The notes under the pieces are model-generated. The model had not been told where the DNA came from. It searched no databases and worked only from the letters and a program-made list of their open reading frames with translations. Below, piece by piece: positions 12,434 through 24,750 of a stretch of 64,000 nt of DNA. Numbering within the stretch: the first letter of the stretch is position 1; each line of letters starts with the position of its first letter. A program made the position numbers and the translations under genes. The stretch comes from Persicaria tinctoria (lineage: Eukaryota > Streptophyta > Magnoliopsida > Caryophyllales > Polygonaceae). The stretch is taken from positions 56,023,098 to 56,087,097 of the forward strand of contig JBANSL010000020.1 of the NCBI GenBank assembly GCA_037127255.1. The letters are read 5' to 3'.

Positions 12434-14480
12434 CGATCAAATCCATTAAATTATAAAAGTCACTGTCCATTTTACCAATCTAATTAAAAAAAATGAAACT
12501 GTATATGCATGGTGGGACATGAACCCCATCATATGTACTATCATAATTTTCTGACCGGTTTACACGGCGAGGTTTAGGACTTAATTAACTAGCATTAATT
12601 TATATTGCAGATGATTAAAAATAAAATCATGCAACCATTAATTAGGATAATATAATTAATTAAAGGTTTATAATGAATACTTCAAACGCGGAATAAAATT
12701 ATTCTTATTCATCAAAATAAATCTCCTTGAATTAAGAAATTAAAGAAAAATTCTCTGTTAATCATGAAGAGCTAGGTAGATCATCAATCATTAATAATTG
12801 GCGGAACACTTGATTAATCTAAAAGTTTAATGTAGCAAATCGACCGATTCGAGATGATGGATGGATGGTAGGCAGGTGTTGTAGTTTATGCGGAGAAGCC
12901 AAGAACTGTTGTAGTGATGCCTGTTTGTTTTTTTTTTTTTGAGTGTTTTGCAGTCCAAGAACTCGTCAATTCCTCCTTGTCTTTTTTTTTTTGGGTCAAC
13001 TTTCCATTGATTAAATTATTTATCTACTCGTATAATGATTGGGACATCTTATTCCACTCTTATTATTATTATTATTATTATTATATCAGCTAGTTTTCGG
13101 ATTCAAGTTATTTATATGGGTCTAAGGGTTTTTCGTTTACAACTTGCAAGGCACTTGACTTGACGTTTAGGGTTTATTTGGCGTACATAAGTTAATTAAT
13201 TAGTGCTTTGAGAATATCTTTGTAACCAATTCACATTGTTAGAGATGGTACTGCGCCGTTTTTAGTTTATAATGTTATGTTTGATGGTTCGCCGTCTTCC
13301 GAGTTTATCGGTTTTTGATGAGTCAAATTTGTCCGACCTTTAAATTATTACTTAATAAAAAAAATGAATTTTATTTGAGATCATTTTTTTATCTTTAAAG
13401 AGTTTTGCTTTTTAGGCTCCATTTGACAATATAAGTAGCTTTTCAGAGCTTTTAATTTTAGAATTATAAAGTTTTCAGTGAGATAAATATAAGATTTTAG
13501 TTTAATTAGTTTTTTCAAATTGGATTTTCAACAACTATTTATTTAAAGCTTTTCAAAAAACAAATTCTTGTTCTATTTATAAATCTATTCATTTTATTCT
13601 TTCTTATCATTTAGGTTGTATCAACTATCTTATCAGATAAGTTTATCAAAAATCTTAGTAGCTTATAAATAATTGAATTTGACATATATTTAACCTACCT
13701 GGTTTATAAGCTTTTCATTTACGTGTTACAAAACTAACCCTAAATATGAATTAAACCATCATTAATTTTAACCTACGTTTCAACTACTATCAACTTTTTT
13801 TTTTCTTTTTGGCCACACACTAAATTCTTGCAATTAATATTTTTACATAGGTATTATCAGAGATCAAGAGATTGGTAGAGCAATACAAAGACGAAGAGCT
13901 AAGCATAACCATCACGGGCCACAGCCTAGGAGCCGCCCTCGCAACCCTCAACGCCGTCGACATCGTCGCCAACGGCATCAACCACCGCCCGCCGACCTCC
14001 TCCGGCGACCAATCCCCTCCTTGCCTAGTCACGGCCATCGTCTTCGCCTCCCCGAGGGTGGGCGACTCCGGCTTCAAGCGCGTGTTCTCCAAGTACGCCG
14101 ATCAGCTCAAGGCATTGAGGGTCAAAAACAACCTCGACATCGTCCCGAACTACCCCATCTTCCCCTACGAGGACGTCGGGGTGGAGCTCGCCATCGACAC
14201 CACCAAGTCCACCTTCTTGAAGACCCCCGGCAACTTCACCAGCTGGCACAGCCTGGAGGCGTACCTCCACGGCGTTGCCGGCAGGCGCGGGAGGGACGGC
14301 AGGTTCGAGCTCGCCGTCGATAGGGACGTGGCGCTTGTGAACAAGGCCGGAGACTTTCTCAAGGTGGATTTGCTTGTTCCGGCTTCTTGGTGGGTTATCA
14401 AGAACAAAGGGATGGTCCAACAAGATGATGGGTCTTGGAAGCTCATCGATCGCGGCTTAGACGGCGACGATTTCATATGA
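9509..14480 (+). CDS. Phospholipase A1-II (DAD1-like lipase), complete two-exon gene
   Basis: Exons are 9509-10120 and 13851-14480, joined in phase 0 (GATCAG/GTCCGT donor, TTTTACATAG/GTATTA acceptor), giving 413 residues, close to Arabidopsis PLA1-II proteins such as DSEL (419 aa). The enzyme should hydrolyse sn-1 acyl esters of glycerolipids. There is no transit peptide; the N-terminus goes straight into the family block [20 protein letters not shown]. Other family blocks are [23 protein letters not shown] and VVAWRGT in exon 1. Exon 2 has the nucleophile motif [12 protein letters not shown] with Ser about residue 229, then NNLDIVP (catalytic Asp region), [11 protein letters not shown] (catalytic His region) and [15 protein letters not shown]. 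The start is the first ATG after a conserved leader. The 3.7-kb intron holds a Harbinger-type MITE, a Helitron and a TA microsatellite. The exons are much more GC-rich than their surroundings. Confidence 0.93.
11098..11456. mobile_element. Tourist/Harbinger-type MITE in the phospholipase intron
   Basis: The ends read GACTAACTCTAATGGT and (reverse complement) GACTAACTCCAATGGT. The element is flanked by the 3-bp duplication TTA (11095-11097 and 11457-11459), the target size of PIF/Harbinger elements. It is 359 bp long and non-coding. Confidence 0.85.
11568..12223 (-). mobile_element. Non-autonomous Helitron
   Basis: Read on the - strand it begins TCTATATATCACTTTAATTT after an A. It ends with a GC-rich hairpin (CGCG-TCATGG-CGCG) followed by GGAATTGTACTAG and then T. 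A TC start, a hairpin shortly before CTAG and insertion between A and T are Helitron diagnostics. It has no Rep/helicase. The 5'-terminal ~120 bp is duplicated again at about 12224-12345, running into a TA microsatellite. A relative lies at 50397-51650. Confidence 0.75.
12343..12430. repeat. (TA)n microsatellite
   Basis: About 88 bp of TA repeats that extend the TATATA next to a duplicated Helitron 5' end. It lies in the phospholipase intron. Confidence 0.95.
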
Positions 14481-16089
14481 TCGATCGATGATTGAAGAGA
14501 TAAGTGCAAAACTGATAACTGCAACAAAAAAAAAAAAAAAAAAAAAAAAACTAAATAGTACTAAATTTGGGGGTTTTTTCTTCTTCTTTGAGAAAATTAT
14601 TGAATGTTTTGTAATCAATTTGAACTAGCTAGATTGAATTTGTTAATGTGTATGGATTTTTTTGCTTTCCCCATTTATATATTATGTTACACATGTATAA
14701 GTCTATGTTGCTAAAGTTTAGTCTAACAATATAATTCTTTCCTCAAAAAAAAAAGAAATAGTAACCAACGATATTCTATCTCAAAACCAATTTACAATGA
14801 GAGATTTCAATCTTACATGTTGTTCAAACAAATAGTAACCAACGACACAGCTGATTCGCTGAATCGGCATACATAAATCCTTCGGACAAGTTAGGGACCA
14901 TAGAATGGAGGATCCAACACCTCACCATGATATCGCAACGAGTCCATCACTCTAAATCGATAGCGCTAATTGCTGGCCTTGGTAAACTACCGTCGATGAA
15001 ACCTAATTTGATTTTTGCGTAAGTGCGCGCCATCCTGATGCGACGACTCCGGCTAAAGAAATTGGTCCCGTTGAAGGCACTTAATTGTCACGAGCTGAGC
15101 CACTGGATGATTGGAATCGGAGAGGCAGTGGATCATTGCTCAAAGCTTGCATCCGGATCGAGATCTCAGGCGCCAGTCGAATTAAGTCCGTCAGTTGCCA
15201 TGGAAAACGAAGAACAAGATCACGATTTCAATTGTGTTTTAGAAAGAAAGAAAAAAAATCTAATCAAAGAATCTCAGTTTATTGCTCTCATACCATTTCA
15301 AACCGAGATTAATTCGATCGATCGATTAAGTGAGGTTCCATGGTGAAACCGACATTTCAACAGTGTTTGTTGGAGGAGAGAGAAATGAAACTGAAATCTG
15401 TTTCACCCTCTTTCTTCATTACCTTTGACTATTGGGCTTTGCGTACAATTGATCAGTCAATTCCTCTGGGCATAACCGACATAGTTTGAAGCCCATATAC
15501 TATCAGTTAGTAACAGTGATTTATGTCCAGCACTCGCTTTCTTGTTTCGGGAAGAAGTTTCCTAGGATGTTCGTCTTCAATGTCCACAAGTAACTTCTGA
15601 TGTATCGCTAGTTTGCGGTACCTTTTTTGGGCAGTGTCTGCCTTCGTTCTTCGTCTACGTCCTCATCTCGTTTGGTTTAGTTGTGTGCAGTTTCACTTTT
15701 GTAGAGTGTTATTTTCTGTATTTTGCACCTTCTTTGTATTTTATGTTTGTTTTAGACAGTTTTCTGTCTGCCAACTTTTCGGCCTTTGAGGTTCGAGTAT
15801 GTCTGGCCTTAAATTTTTTTTCTAATCAAAAAAAAAAAAAAAAATTGCCACAATCTGCGGTAAAAGCAGCCTGGCTTGGATAATTCAAAGGCGGTCTTAG
15901 ATGGTAATGGATCTTTGTTTCACGGTTTCACGCAACCCTTGTCGTTGGATCTCTTCACTGACAAAAGTATATCAAGGCTTGTACTTCATCAAATTCAATT
16001 CTGTGAAATAACGGTGGGTCATACGACGTCAAGCCAAGCACACAAATCGAGTGGAGTTCCATCCTAAAATCAATTGGTATTAGGTGTGG
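14481..16089. other. Intergenic DNA with a remnant of a GDSL-lipase 3' end
   Basis: No intact gene is supported. A+T runs occur at 14525-14551 and 15829-15844. Positions 15845-15912 are clearly similar to 32171-32245, the 3' flank and last codons of the GDSL lipase (shared GCCACAATC, GCGGT, ACTTGGATAAT/GCTTGGATAAT, GTCTTAGATGG). Weak similarity also appears between about 15510-15545 and 32050-32095. The stretch is probably debris from a GDSL gene copy. Confidence 0.5.
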
Positions 16090-17029
16090 TAGTCCACTGG
16101 CTTATATGCAAGGCTTGGATTCAATTTTTAATTAATGTGGGACACTCCCAACTCATATTCTCCACAAATTCCAACTGAACTCAAATGGGTTGTGACTGTC
16201 TTGAGTTCATTGAGATGTTGAGCTACCGATGCGCCTTCTTTCATCTGCCAATTGAACAATCACCTCATCAAATGAACTTTGTTAGAGGCAGATGGCTTCT
16301 TGTACATATTGGAGAGGGTTGCCATAAGACCCGCAGTGGTTGTTTCCTTTGCTATGTTGCGTGATATAATGTCAATCGGATAACTCCAACGGCTTGTCTA
16401 TCAAGAAGATTCCAATCTTCATCATTCATTCCCTCTGGCTTCTTTTTTGAGAGAGGATAATAAATATTTTTTTTAAACAAATAATCTTAAATCTGCATCT
16501 TCCAAAATCCAAAATCTACGCTATCGAACTTCTCCCGTACATTTCACCATCGAACTTGTCCAGATTGGTGATAATGAAAATAAATAATATAAAACACACA
16601 CCAATGCTTGGAAATAAAGATATAAAATGTATTTACAACACTCATCCCAATTGAACTCTAAAATTTGAGGCACAAAATTCTCTCAAAACTTATCTCTATA
16701 TAACACCTTAAATTATAAGCTTTTCTCTCTCTATGCATTGGATTGAGATATCTAACAAATGAAATCGTATATGTTTATATATATAGGTTTTCGAAGTATG
16801 AAATGAAAGGTGGAAATAATCCGCGTAACACCTCTCACTTCTAATTTCCTTTTTTACACATCCTAACTAATAAAAGAATGGTCATGTAAATATAGACTTC
16901 AATACACATAACAACACAACTAGTTGCCTTACACGAATTAACCCATACATTCATATAAATCAAAAAAAAAAAAAAAACATCCCCACATTAACCACAATTA
17001 TTAAACGACAAATTCACAACGATCGATCG
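16090..17029 (+). repeat. Segmental duplication, copy 1 (upstream region of the phospholipase exon at 17030)
   Basis: This stretch is nearly identical to 23334-24232. It starts at GGCTTATATGCAAGGCTTGG, runs through the copia gag fragment, the conserved AGACTTCAATACACATAAC leader and ends at the ATG. The duplication continues through exon 1 and part of the intron. Confidence 0.9.
16170..16450 (-). pseudogene. Ty1/copia gag fragment with frameshift and stop
   Basis: Read on the - strand this gives a copia Gag core: KPEGMNDEDWNLLDRQAVGV, then (after a 2-bp frameshift) NIAKETTTAGLMATLSNMYK, then a TGA, then NWQMKEGASVAQHLNELK. The spacing and residues match plant copia Gag. The fragment sits in the upstream region of the phospholipase first exon at 17030. 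The same fragment with the same two lesions recurs at 23414-23700, so it predates the segmental duplication. Confidence 0.75.
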
Positions 17030-17650
17030 ATGGAGTTCCACCCGCCATCGCGCAACCGCGACGACCACCCCGACATCTCCAAGAAATGGCGGTTTTTGAG
17101 CGGCCACGTCAACTGGGCGGGCCTTCTGGACCCACTCGACGACGACCTCCGGAGCTACATCCTCCACTACGGGGAGCGGGCGGAGGCGGCCTACGACGCC
17201 TTCGACAGCCAGAAGGAGTCCAAGTACGCCGGGAGCTGCCTCTTCTCCAAGCGCCGATTCTTCTCCAAGGTGTTCCTCGAGAATGGCCGCCCCTACCGAT
17301 ACGAGGTGACGAGGTTCCTCTACGCCACATCGGGGATTGTCGTCCCCGACTGCATCATCCTCAAGTTGCAGTCGAGGGAGGCCTGGAGCAAGGAGAGCAA
17401 CTGGATGGGCTACGTGGCGGTCGCCGACGACGATACCGCGGCGCTCATGGGGCGGCGCGACGTGATGGTGGCGTGGCGGGGGACTGTGCAGGGGTCGGAA
17501 TGGATTAGTGATGCGGATGTTAGGCTGGTTCCCGCCGACCGTATTTTGGGGAATGAGAAGGAAAATCCGTTTGTGCATAAGGGGTGGTACTCCGTTTACA
17601 CGTCCAATGATCCCTGTTCCCCGTTCAACAAGACTAGCGTCCGGGATCAG
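17030..17650 (+). CDS. Phospholipase A1-II exon 1 (207 codons); its partner exon may be 29581-30219
   Basis: This open first exon starts with MEFHPPSRNRDDHPDISKKW and ends at a CAG/GTCCGT donor, identical to that of the complete gene at 9509. The family blocks [55 protein letters not shown] and [12 protein letters not shown] are all intact. No second exon follows within the local intron, which stops matching its paralogue near 18205, where transposon-derived DNA begins. The next phase-compatible second exon is 29581-30219. Splicing the two would give 419 residues with every catalytic block, but would require an 11.9-kb intron and skipping the damaged exon at 24233. The exon is either half of a working split gene or a pseudogene. 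Confidence 0.8.
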
Positions 17651-18205
17651 GTCCGTTCCCGTTATTTTTATTTAGGGCTTGTTTGGTATCCATTCTCAAA
17701 AATCAAAACTGAGAATCGTAATGGATGATTCCCGATTTAAGTGTTTGGTACGATAAAAACTATACCCAATCAGCAATGATTTTTATTTGAGACTATTTTT
17801 CATCTTTAACGAGTTTTTTAGAGGCTCTGTTTGACAATTTAAGTAGCTTTGCGGAGCTTCTCATTTTAATATTATAAAGTTTTAAATGAGATAAATATAA
17901 AATTTTAGTTTAATTAACTTCTTAAATTGGATTTTCAACTATTATTTACCTCAAACTTTCAAACTTTTTCTTTTTTTCTATTTATAAATCTATTCATTTT
18001 ATTTTTTTCTCATCGGTTAGTTGGTATCAATTATGGTTACCAAATATATATCTTATTATCTATGAACAATTGAATTTGACTTATATTTAACATACATAAT
18101 TTGTCAACTTCAACTATCATATCAATTAAAAAAAATGACCAAGAATATAATACCAACTATCATTCGTGAACAAAAAATAATACGAAATTTCAAAATTACC
18201 AATTA
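17651..18205 (+). other. 5' part of a phospholipase intron
   Basis: From about 17776 this matches 28823-29300 (for example TTTTATTTGAGACTATTTTT and GACCAAGAATATAATA), and more distantly 13380-13700 in the complete gene. It is therefore the ancestral intron of the array. Similarity ends near 18205. Confidence 0.75.
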
Positions 18206-18360
18206 GCATACAAACCATATCCAATTAAACCGATTTTGAAACCATGACCAAAATTCATAAATTAAAAAAAGTTTGGGAAAATTTATAAAATTGGAAGAAA
18301 CTAGGTGTCACTCTGTTCATCGTCTTCCACCAGAAGCAATGCGGCGCTCGCAAACTGTGC

Positions 18361-18497
18361 AACCTCTTGCCAACGACTCCCTCGACGTTGAGCCCAAGCT
18401 CCTCCTCCTCCTCCTCTCCCTGCACCCATCATCCTCAAGATCCACAACTTCTACGACTCCGACTCCCACCTCCTCATTGTCACCTTCCTTTGTGAGC
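18361..18497 (+). pseudogene. Fragment resembling a PEP-carboxylase-kinase-type protein kinase
   Basis: One frame reads ANDSLDVEPKLLLLLLSLHP and, after a shift of frame, LKIHNFYDSDSHLLIVTFLC. Together these resemble the N-lobe of plant PEPC kinases (DRxCLExEPK, LLSxHPNIL, FxDxDxLxIVxxLC), from the alpha-C helix region to the hinge. There is no start, ATP-binding glycine loop or catalytic loop. It is followed by AGTGGCGGAGCCAGGATTT, a sequence I associate with plant repeats. The family assignment is by eye. Confidence 0.5.
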
Positions 18498-18602
18498 AGT
18501 GGCGGAGCCAGGATTTATGTCCGAGGGTGCTAAAAAAAATTTCTTAATTTTTTTTTTCGGTGTATACTTATTAAGAAGATTTTTTTCTAATAAAATATTG
18601 AA

Positions 18603-18840
18603 AAAACACTAAAATTGTGATTTTTTCTAATTTAAATATAAATATGACATTTTTTAATGAAATAGTTGATAAAAACAAAAAAATATATAGAGAAAAATCA
18701 AGAAGAATATTTTATGATATAGTCAAACATAAATATGACATTTTTTAATGAAAAAACACTAAAATTGTGATTTTTTTTTTAATTTAAATATAAATATAAC
18801 ATTTTTTTAATGAAATAGTTGATAAAAAAAACACACAAAA
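18603..18840. repeat. Direct repeat of about 145-bp spacing, AT-rich
   Basis: The phrase AAAAACACTAAAATTGTGAT and its continuation AATTTAAATATAAATATGAC, then TTTTTTAATGAAATAGTTGA, occur near 18603-18680 and again near 18748-18825. It is non-coding repeat debris beside the LINE fragment. Confidence 0.7.
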
Positions 18841-18920
18841 AATATAGATAGAAATGAAGAAGAATTAATGAAATAGTAAAAGAAAGAAAAAAGTGAACCA
18901 AACAACTCACAAAGCGTCAC

Positions 18921-19088
18921 CCTTTCAAATTTGAAAATATCTGGACAAAACGAAAAGATTTTAGGAATATTGTCAAACAGGCTTGGAGGGTATCTTGTCC
19001 TGGTTCAACAATGTTCCAACTAGTGTTTAAGACTAAGTTACTAAAGAAAAAAGCAAAAGAATGGAATAAAACTACATTTGGCAATTGA
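18921..19088 (+). pseudogene. LINE (L1-type) ORF2 fragment
   Basis: The + frame reads PFKFENIWTKRKDFRNIVKQ and AWRVSCPGSTMFQLVFKTKL, then KKKAKEWNKTTFGN and a stop. This is the linker between endonuclease and reverse transcriptase of plant L1 LINEs (RFENMW..HPDF...V...W, L..KLK.LK..LK.WN...FG). Only this ~56-codon piece is present, and it abuts the primer-binding-site side of an LTR. Confidence 0.75.
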
Positions 19089-19114
19089 AGGTTCTGATAC
19101 CAACTAGTAAGTAA

Positions 19115-19127
19115 GGCTCTGATACCA
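19115..19127 (-). other. Retrotransposon primer-binding site (initiator Met-tRNA)
   Basis: On the - strand this reads TGGTATCAGAGCC, the classic copia primer-binding site, 2 bp after the LTR edge at 19130. A second copy with one change, TGGTATCAGAACC, lies at 19090-19102. Confidence 0.8.
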
Positions 19128-19129
19128 AT

Positions 19130-20323
<1,194 letters not shown>

Positions 20324-20712
20324 ATCTCCCCCTTGATGAAAGACAAAACCTTTGCATCCCTATAACTTATTCAAGCAAATATATCATATAAAAAATCGGA
20401 CTAAGTACCTGCAAGGGTTAGACAAATGTTGGATCATATAAGTTCAAAACCAATGATAAAAGCATCCAACAAGATAAGGCAAAATAAGGTCTTCCAAGAC
20501 CTTATAGTTCAAAGCAGCTTAAAGTCTAACCATCTCCCCCTTTTTGTCTTTCAACAAAGGGAGGAGTATGAAAACAGTCACCAAAAGTTTTGAAAACAGG
20601 GCCAGCAGTGTTAGAGAGTTAGATCAAGGGCTTGGATAGGGGTTCAGGGTTCATCTTCTTGAGCATCATCCTTGATTAGCATCTTCAACTCGTTCAACAG
20701 CTTGGCCATCTC

Positions 20713-22361
20713 TCACATCTCAAGCATCAACTCTTGGCGCAAATCCTTGACGTACAGGAGAACATCCTGCAAACTCAACTCCAGGTTCTCCATGCGTTCA
20801 TCGATGGCAGAGCTAGTGGGAAGAGCTTTTGAGGAAGGAGAGGCAAGGCTCCAAGTCCCTTGAGGGGTCTGAGTTATGCCGATCTTCTCAAAGCTTTTGG
20901 AGTCAAATTTTCCCGTTTGATGTTGTTGTTCTTCATTTTCAAAATCAATTTTAAAAGCTTTGAAGACACAGGTCAAGAGGTTTGCGAATGGGAGAGGAGT
21001 TGCTTTTCTGGCTTTGCGGGTGTGAGCTATAGATCCTAAAATGGTATTGGCCAGATCAAGATCATGGCCATTCAATATGAGGTACAGGAGGGCCATATCA
21101 TTGTCGGTAAGGAGGGAGTCAGAGTTGATTCGGGGTAGAAGACATCTCACAATGATGTTAAAGATGAGTTTGGCTTCAAGGGTGAGGGACAAGTGGGTGA
21201 GTTGTTTGGTGGTGCTGCTTGATGCTTCGAGGAGCAGGTATTTGGAGCGAGCAAGAGTAACACACTGGTCTTTTGTGGGGGTTTTAGGGGAAGGTGGACT
21301 TGGTTTGGGAAGACCAAGGAGTTCAGCGAAGCCAAGGGTGTTGAACATGATTCTAACCCCTTTGACGACTTACTCCAGAGTCCAGCCTTCATCGGTGTGC
21401 TTGGCTTTGAGGTTTATGTAGAAGAGACGGGTGAGTTGGAGGTAGTACTCGGATTCAAGGTTCAGCAGGGTCCATGCAAGGGTTTGTTTGAGAAGGGAGA
21501 TGCAGGATAGGTTCAAAGCTTCTAAAAATTTAAAATCGATAAAATCAGAACAACAAATCCTACAAGTTTTAAACTCGTCTACCCATTTGCCAGCCATCTC
21601 GGCATTCTCAAACCAGGAGGAGGGTAAGAATTGGTTTACCTGGATAAGTGCAGGGGGATCGACGGCAGGCTCGGCGTTCTTTCTTCGGGCTTTTGTTGGA
21701 GCGGACGACTTGACGGGCACTTCAAACCTTTTGGGAGTGGCTTTCCTCGAGCGCTTTGGAGGTGGAGACATCTTGGCTTTAGCGGCCTTGCGCTTCTTCG
21801 GGGACGGGGGAGGAGGAGGAGGAGAAGGAGTAGGAGATGGAATAGGTTCCGGCTCCTCTTCCCCTTCTTCCTCAGACCCCGAGCCCTCAGCAGACCCCTC
21901 AGCCTCATCTCCCTCGGCCTCCTCGTCGTCATCAACCTCGTCGTCCTCCTCAACTTCCTCTTTCTCTGGTTCCTCTCCTGTGGAAACTCCTTCTTCGGTT
22001 CTCTCTTGGCCTCTTCCTCGACCTTTTTCTTTTCTTTCTCAGCCTCTTCCTCAGCCTTTTTCTTTGTCTGGGCCTCTTCCTCGACCTCTTTTTCAGCATC
22101 TTTCTCTAGAACCTCCTCAAGATCTTCCTCTTCCTCAGCAATGATCTTTTTCCTTCCCTTAAGCTTCCCACTGCAGGGCGTCTTTTTCATGCGCTTCAAG
22201 GACCGTTTGATTTCGATAAGGGTGCTTTCAAGGACGGTGCTCTGGACAATGGTCTCAGGGGTAGGTTCGGGTTGAGGGGAAGCCACGAAGGGGATCTGAC
22301 GGTCTTTGGAGGCAGCGTCAAGGCTTTTGGGGGTGGAGGTTTTCTTGGATTTAGGTGCCAT
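20713..22361 (-). pseudogene. Additional ORF of a SIRE-like retrotransposon, frameshifted
   Basis: On the - strand the reading starts MAPKSKKTSTPKSLDAA at 22361 and passes through a Lys/Glu-rich coiled-coil-like stretch. It shifts frame near 21770-21640 into a globular part (QVNQFLPSSWFENAEMAGKW and AKHTDEGWTLE), then shifts again near 21360 into FNTLGFAELLGLPKPSPPSP and the tail ending MLEM at 20713. Position (after pol, before the 3' LTR) and composition match the extra ORFs of SIRE-type plant elements, sometimes called env-like or putative plant transposon protein. At least two frame changes make it non-functional. The envelope role is unproven for the family. Confidence 0.6.
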
Positions 22362-22890
22362 GGATACGAACGGTAAATATTTCAAAGAAAGGTTGAAGAA
22401 GATGGTTTAAAGGTCTGAGAGATTTGGTAGGCTGTGAATAGTGGAGGTAAAGATTGTGTGGTTTAAAAAGGGAGCGGGTGAGGTAAGTTAATGGGACAAG
22501 ATGGTATTTTCCAAGGTAATAACTCTAACTCATCATAACAACTGCCATATTTTCAAAATCAGACTTACCAAAACAATTTTGAAATTTAAACAAAGAGTCG
22601 TTCGAATCTTAACGATTAAGGTAAGAGATGTTTATCCGATTTAAAAAAAATTCCACAAATAAAAAAATAATCGGATAAAATGCAAAAAAAAAAAACATTT
22701 TCCCGAAAAATACAATAGGTAACGATAAAGTAAATATATTTAAAATTCCTTTAAAAAAATATTTGATCAAATATCTAAAAAGATATCAACCAAATATATG
22801 TGCTCTACTGTTCAGTTCACAACCTTTAAAATGAGGTTCAAAGGTCTTGACAATGAGTAGAAGTTTTCTTTCGTAAAGGGAAAGCTCCCC

Positions 22891-23333
22891 CTACGAAAGT
22901 GCATCCTTGTTAAGCATTCCGATTTCACGTCTAATGAAGATGAACCTGTTCTCTGCCAATGGCTTGGTAAAAATGTCAGCCCATTGATAATCAGTTGATA
23001 TAAATGATATTGACACATCACCTTTTTCGACATGGTCTCTAATAAAATGGTGCCTCACATCAATATGTTTGGTCCTTGAATGCTGAACGTGATTCTTTGA
23101 AATGGAGATGACACTTGTGATGTCACACTTAATGGGAATGTCTTTGAGGTCGATGCCAATATCTCTCATTTGTTGAGCTATCCAAATGATTTGGGAGAAA
23201 CATGCTCCAGTAGCTATGTATTCGGCTTCGACAGTGGAAAGAGCAACTGAGTTTTGTTTCTTTGAGTGCCAACTAATCAAGGATGCCCCTAAGAATTGGC
23301 AACATCCCGACGTGCTCTTCCTATCCACCTTAT
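22891..23333 (-). pseudogene. Ty1/copia pol fragment (RNase H end)
   Basis: The - frame carries DRKSTSGCCQFLGASLISWH, SKKQNSVALSTVEAEYIATG, KHIDVRHHFIRDHVEKGDVS and ADIFTKPLAENRF, the standard copia RNase H C-terminus. It ends abruptly near 23333, where the duplicated phospholipase upstream region begins. Gag, protease, integrase and reverse transcriptase are therefore lost. It belongs to the same element as the additional ORF and LTR at lower coordinates. Confidence 0.9.
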
Positions 23334-24232
23334 AAGTCCACCGGCTTATATGCAAGGCTTGGATTCAATTTTTAACCAATGTGGGACACTCCCAACTCAT
23401 ATTCTCCACAAATTCCAACTGAACTCAAATGGGTTGTGACTGTCTTGAGTTCATTGAGATGTTGAGCTACCGATGCGCCTTCTTTCATCTGCCAATTGAA
23501 CAATCACCTAATCAAATGAACTTTGTTAGAGGCAGATGGCTTCTCGTACATATTGGAGAGGGTTGCCATAAGACCCGTAATCGTTGTTTCCTTTGCTATG
23601 TTGCGTGATATAATGTCAATTGGATAACTCCAACGGCTTGTCTATCAAGAAGATTCCAATCTTCATCATTCATTCCCTCTGGCTCTGGCTTCTTTTTTGA
23701 GAAAGGATAATAAATATTTTTTTTAAACAAATAAAAATCTACGCCATCGAACTTCTCCCGTACGTTTCACCATCGAACTTGTCCAGATTGGTGAGAATGA
23801 AAATAAATAATATAAAACACACACACCAATGTTTGGAAATAAAGATATAAAATGTATTTACAACACTCATCCCAATTGAACTCTAAAATTTGAGGCCCAA
23901 AATTCTCTCAAAAGCTTATCTCTATATAACACCTTAAATTATAGGCTTTTCTCTCTCTATGTATTGGATTGAGATATCTAACAAATGAAATCGTATATGT
24001 TTTCGAAGTATGAAATGAAAGGTGGAAATAATCCGCGTAACACCTCTCACTTCTAATTTCCTTTTTTACACATCCTAACTAATAAAAGAATGGTCATGTA
24101 AAGATAGACTTCAATACACATAACAACACAACCAGTTGCCTTACACGAATTAACCAACACATTCATGTAAATCCAAAAAAAATCCCCACACTAACAACAA
24201 TTATCAAACCACAAATTCACAACGATCGATCG
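23334..24232 (+). repeat. Segmental duplication, copy 2 (upstream region of the broken phospholipase exon)
   Basis: Nearly identical to 16090-17029, including the copia gag fragment with the same frameshift and stop codon (here 23414-23700, - strand). Small indels separate the copies, for example an extra CTGGCT near 23685. Confidence 0.9.
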
Positions 24233-24750
24233 ATGGAGTTCCACCCGCCATCGCGCAACCGCGACGACCACGCCGACATCTCCAAGAAATGGCGGTTTCT
24301 GAGCGGCCACGCTAACTGGGCGGGCCTCCTGGACCCGCTCGACGACGACCTCCGGCGCTACATCCTCCACCAAGGGGAGCGGGCGGAGGCGGCCTACGAC
24401 GCCTTCGACAGCCAGAAAGAGTCCAAGTACGCCGGGAGCTGCCTCTTCTCCAAGCGCCGATTCTTCTCCAAGGTGTTCCTCGAGAATGGACGCCCCTACC
24501 GATACGAGGTGACGAGGTTCCTCTACGCCACATCGGGGATTGGCGTCCCCGACTGCGTCATCCTCAAGTCGCAGTCGAGGGAGGCCTGGAGCAAGGAGAG
24601 CACCTGGATGGGCTACGTGGCGGTCGCCGACGATGATACGGCGGCGCTCATGGGGCGGCGCAACATGATGGTGGCATGGCGGAGGACCGTGCAAGGGTCG
24701 GAATGGATTAGTGATGCGGATGTTAGGCTGGTTCCCGCCGACCGTATTTT
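24233..24750 (+). pseudogene. Phospholipase A1-II exon 1, truncated by a copia insertion
   Basis: This copy of the exon at 17030 is open from MEFHPPSRNRDDHADISKKW to ADRIF, then runs into the copia LTR at 24751. The last ~100 bp of the exon, its donor site and the start of the intron are missing. The VAWRGT motif is changed to VAWRRT, a substitution at a position that is Gly in the two intact first exons of this array. Both the truncation and this change argue that the copy is dead. The frame otherwise has no stop, so damage is recent or selection was lost late. Confidence 0.9.

Noticed and set aside
14021..14527. Several frames overlapping the phospholipase exon on both strands
   Set aside because: They are shadows of the GC-rich lipase exon; only the frame with GHSLG and the catalytic blocks fits a family.
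21488..22275. Long + strand Ser/Pro-rich and Phe/Leu-rich frames
   Set aside because: They are complements of the Lys/Glu-rich additional ORF on the - strand of the SIRE-like element.
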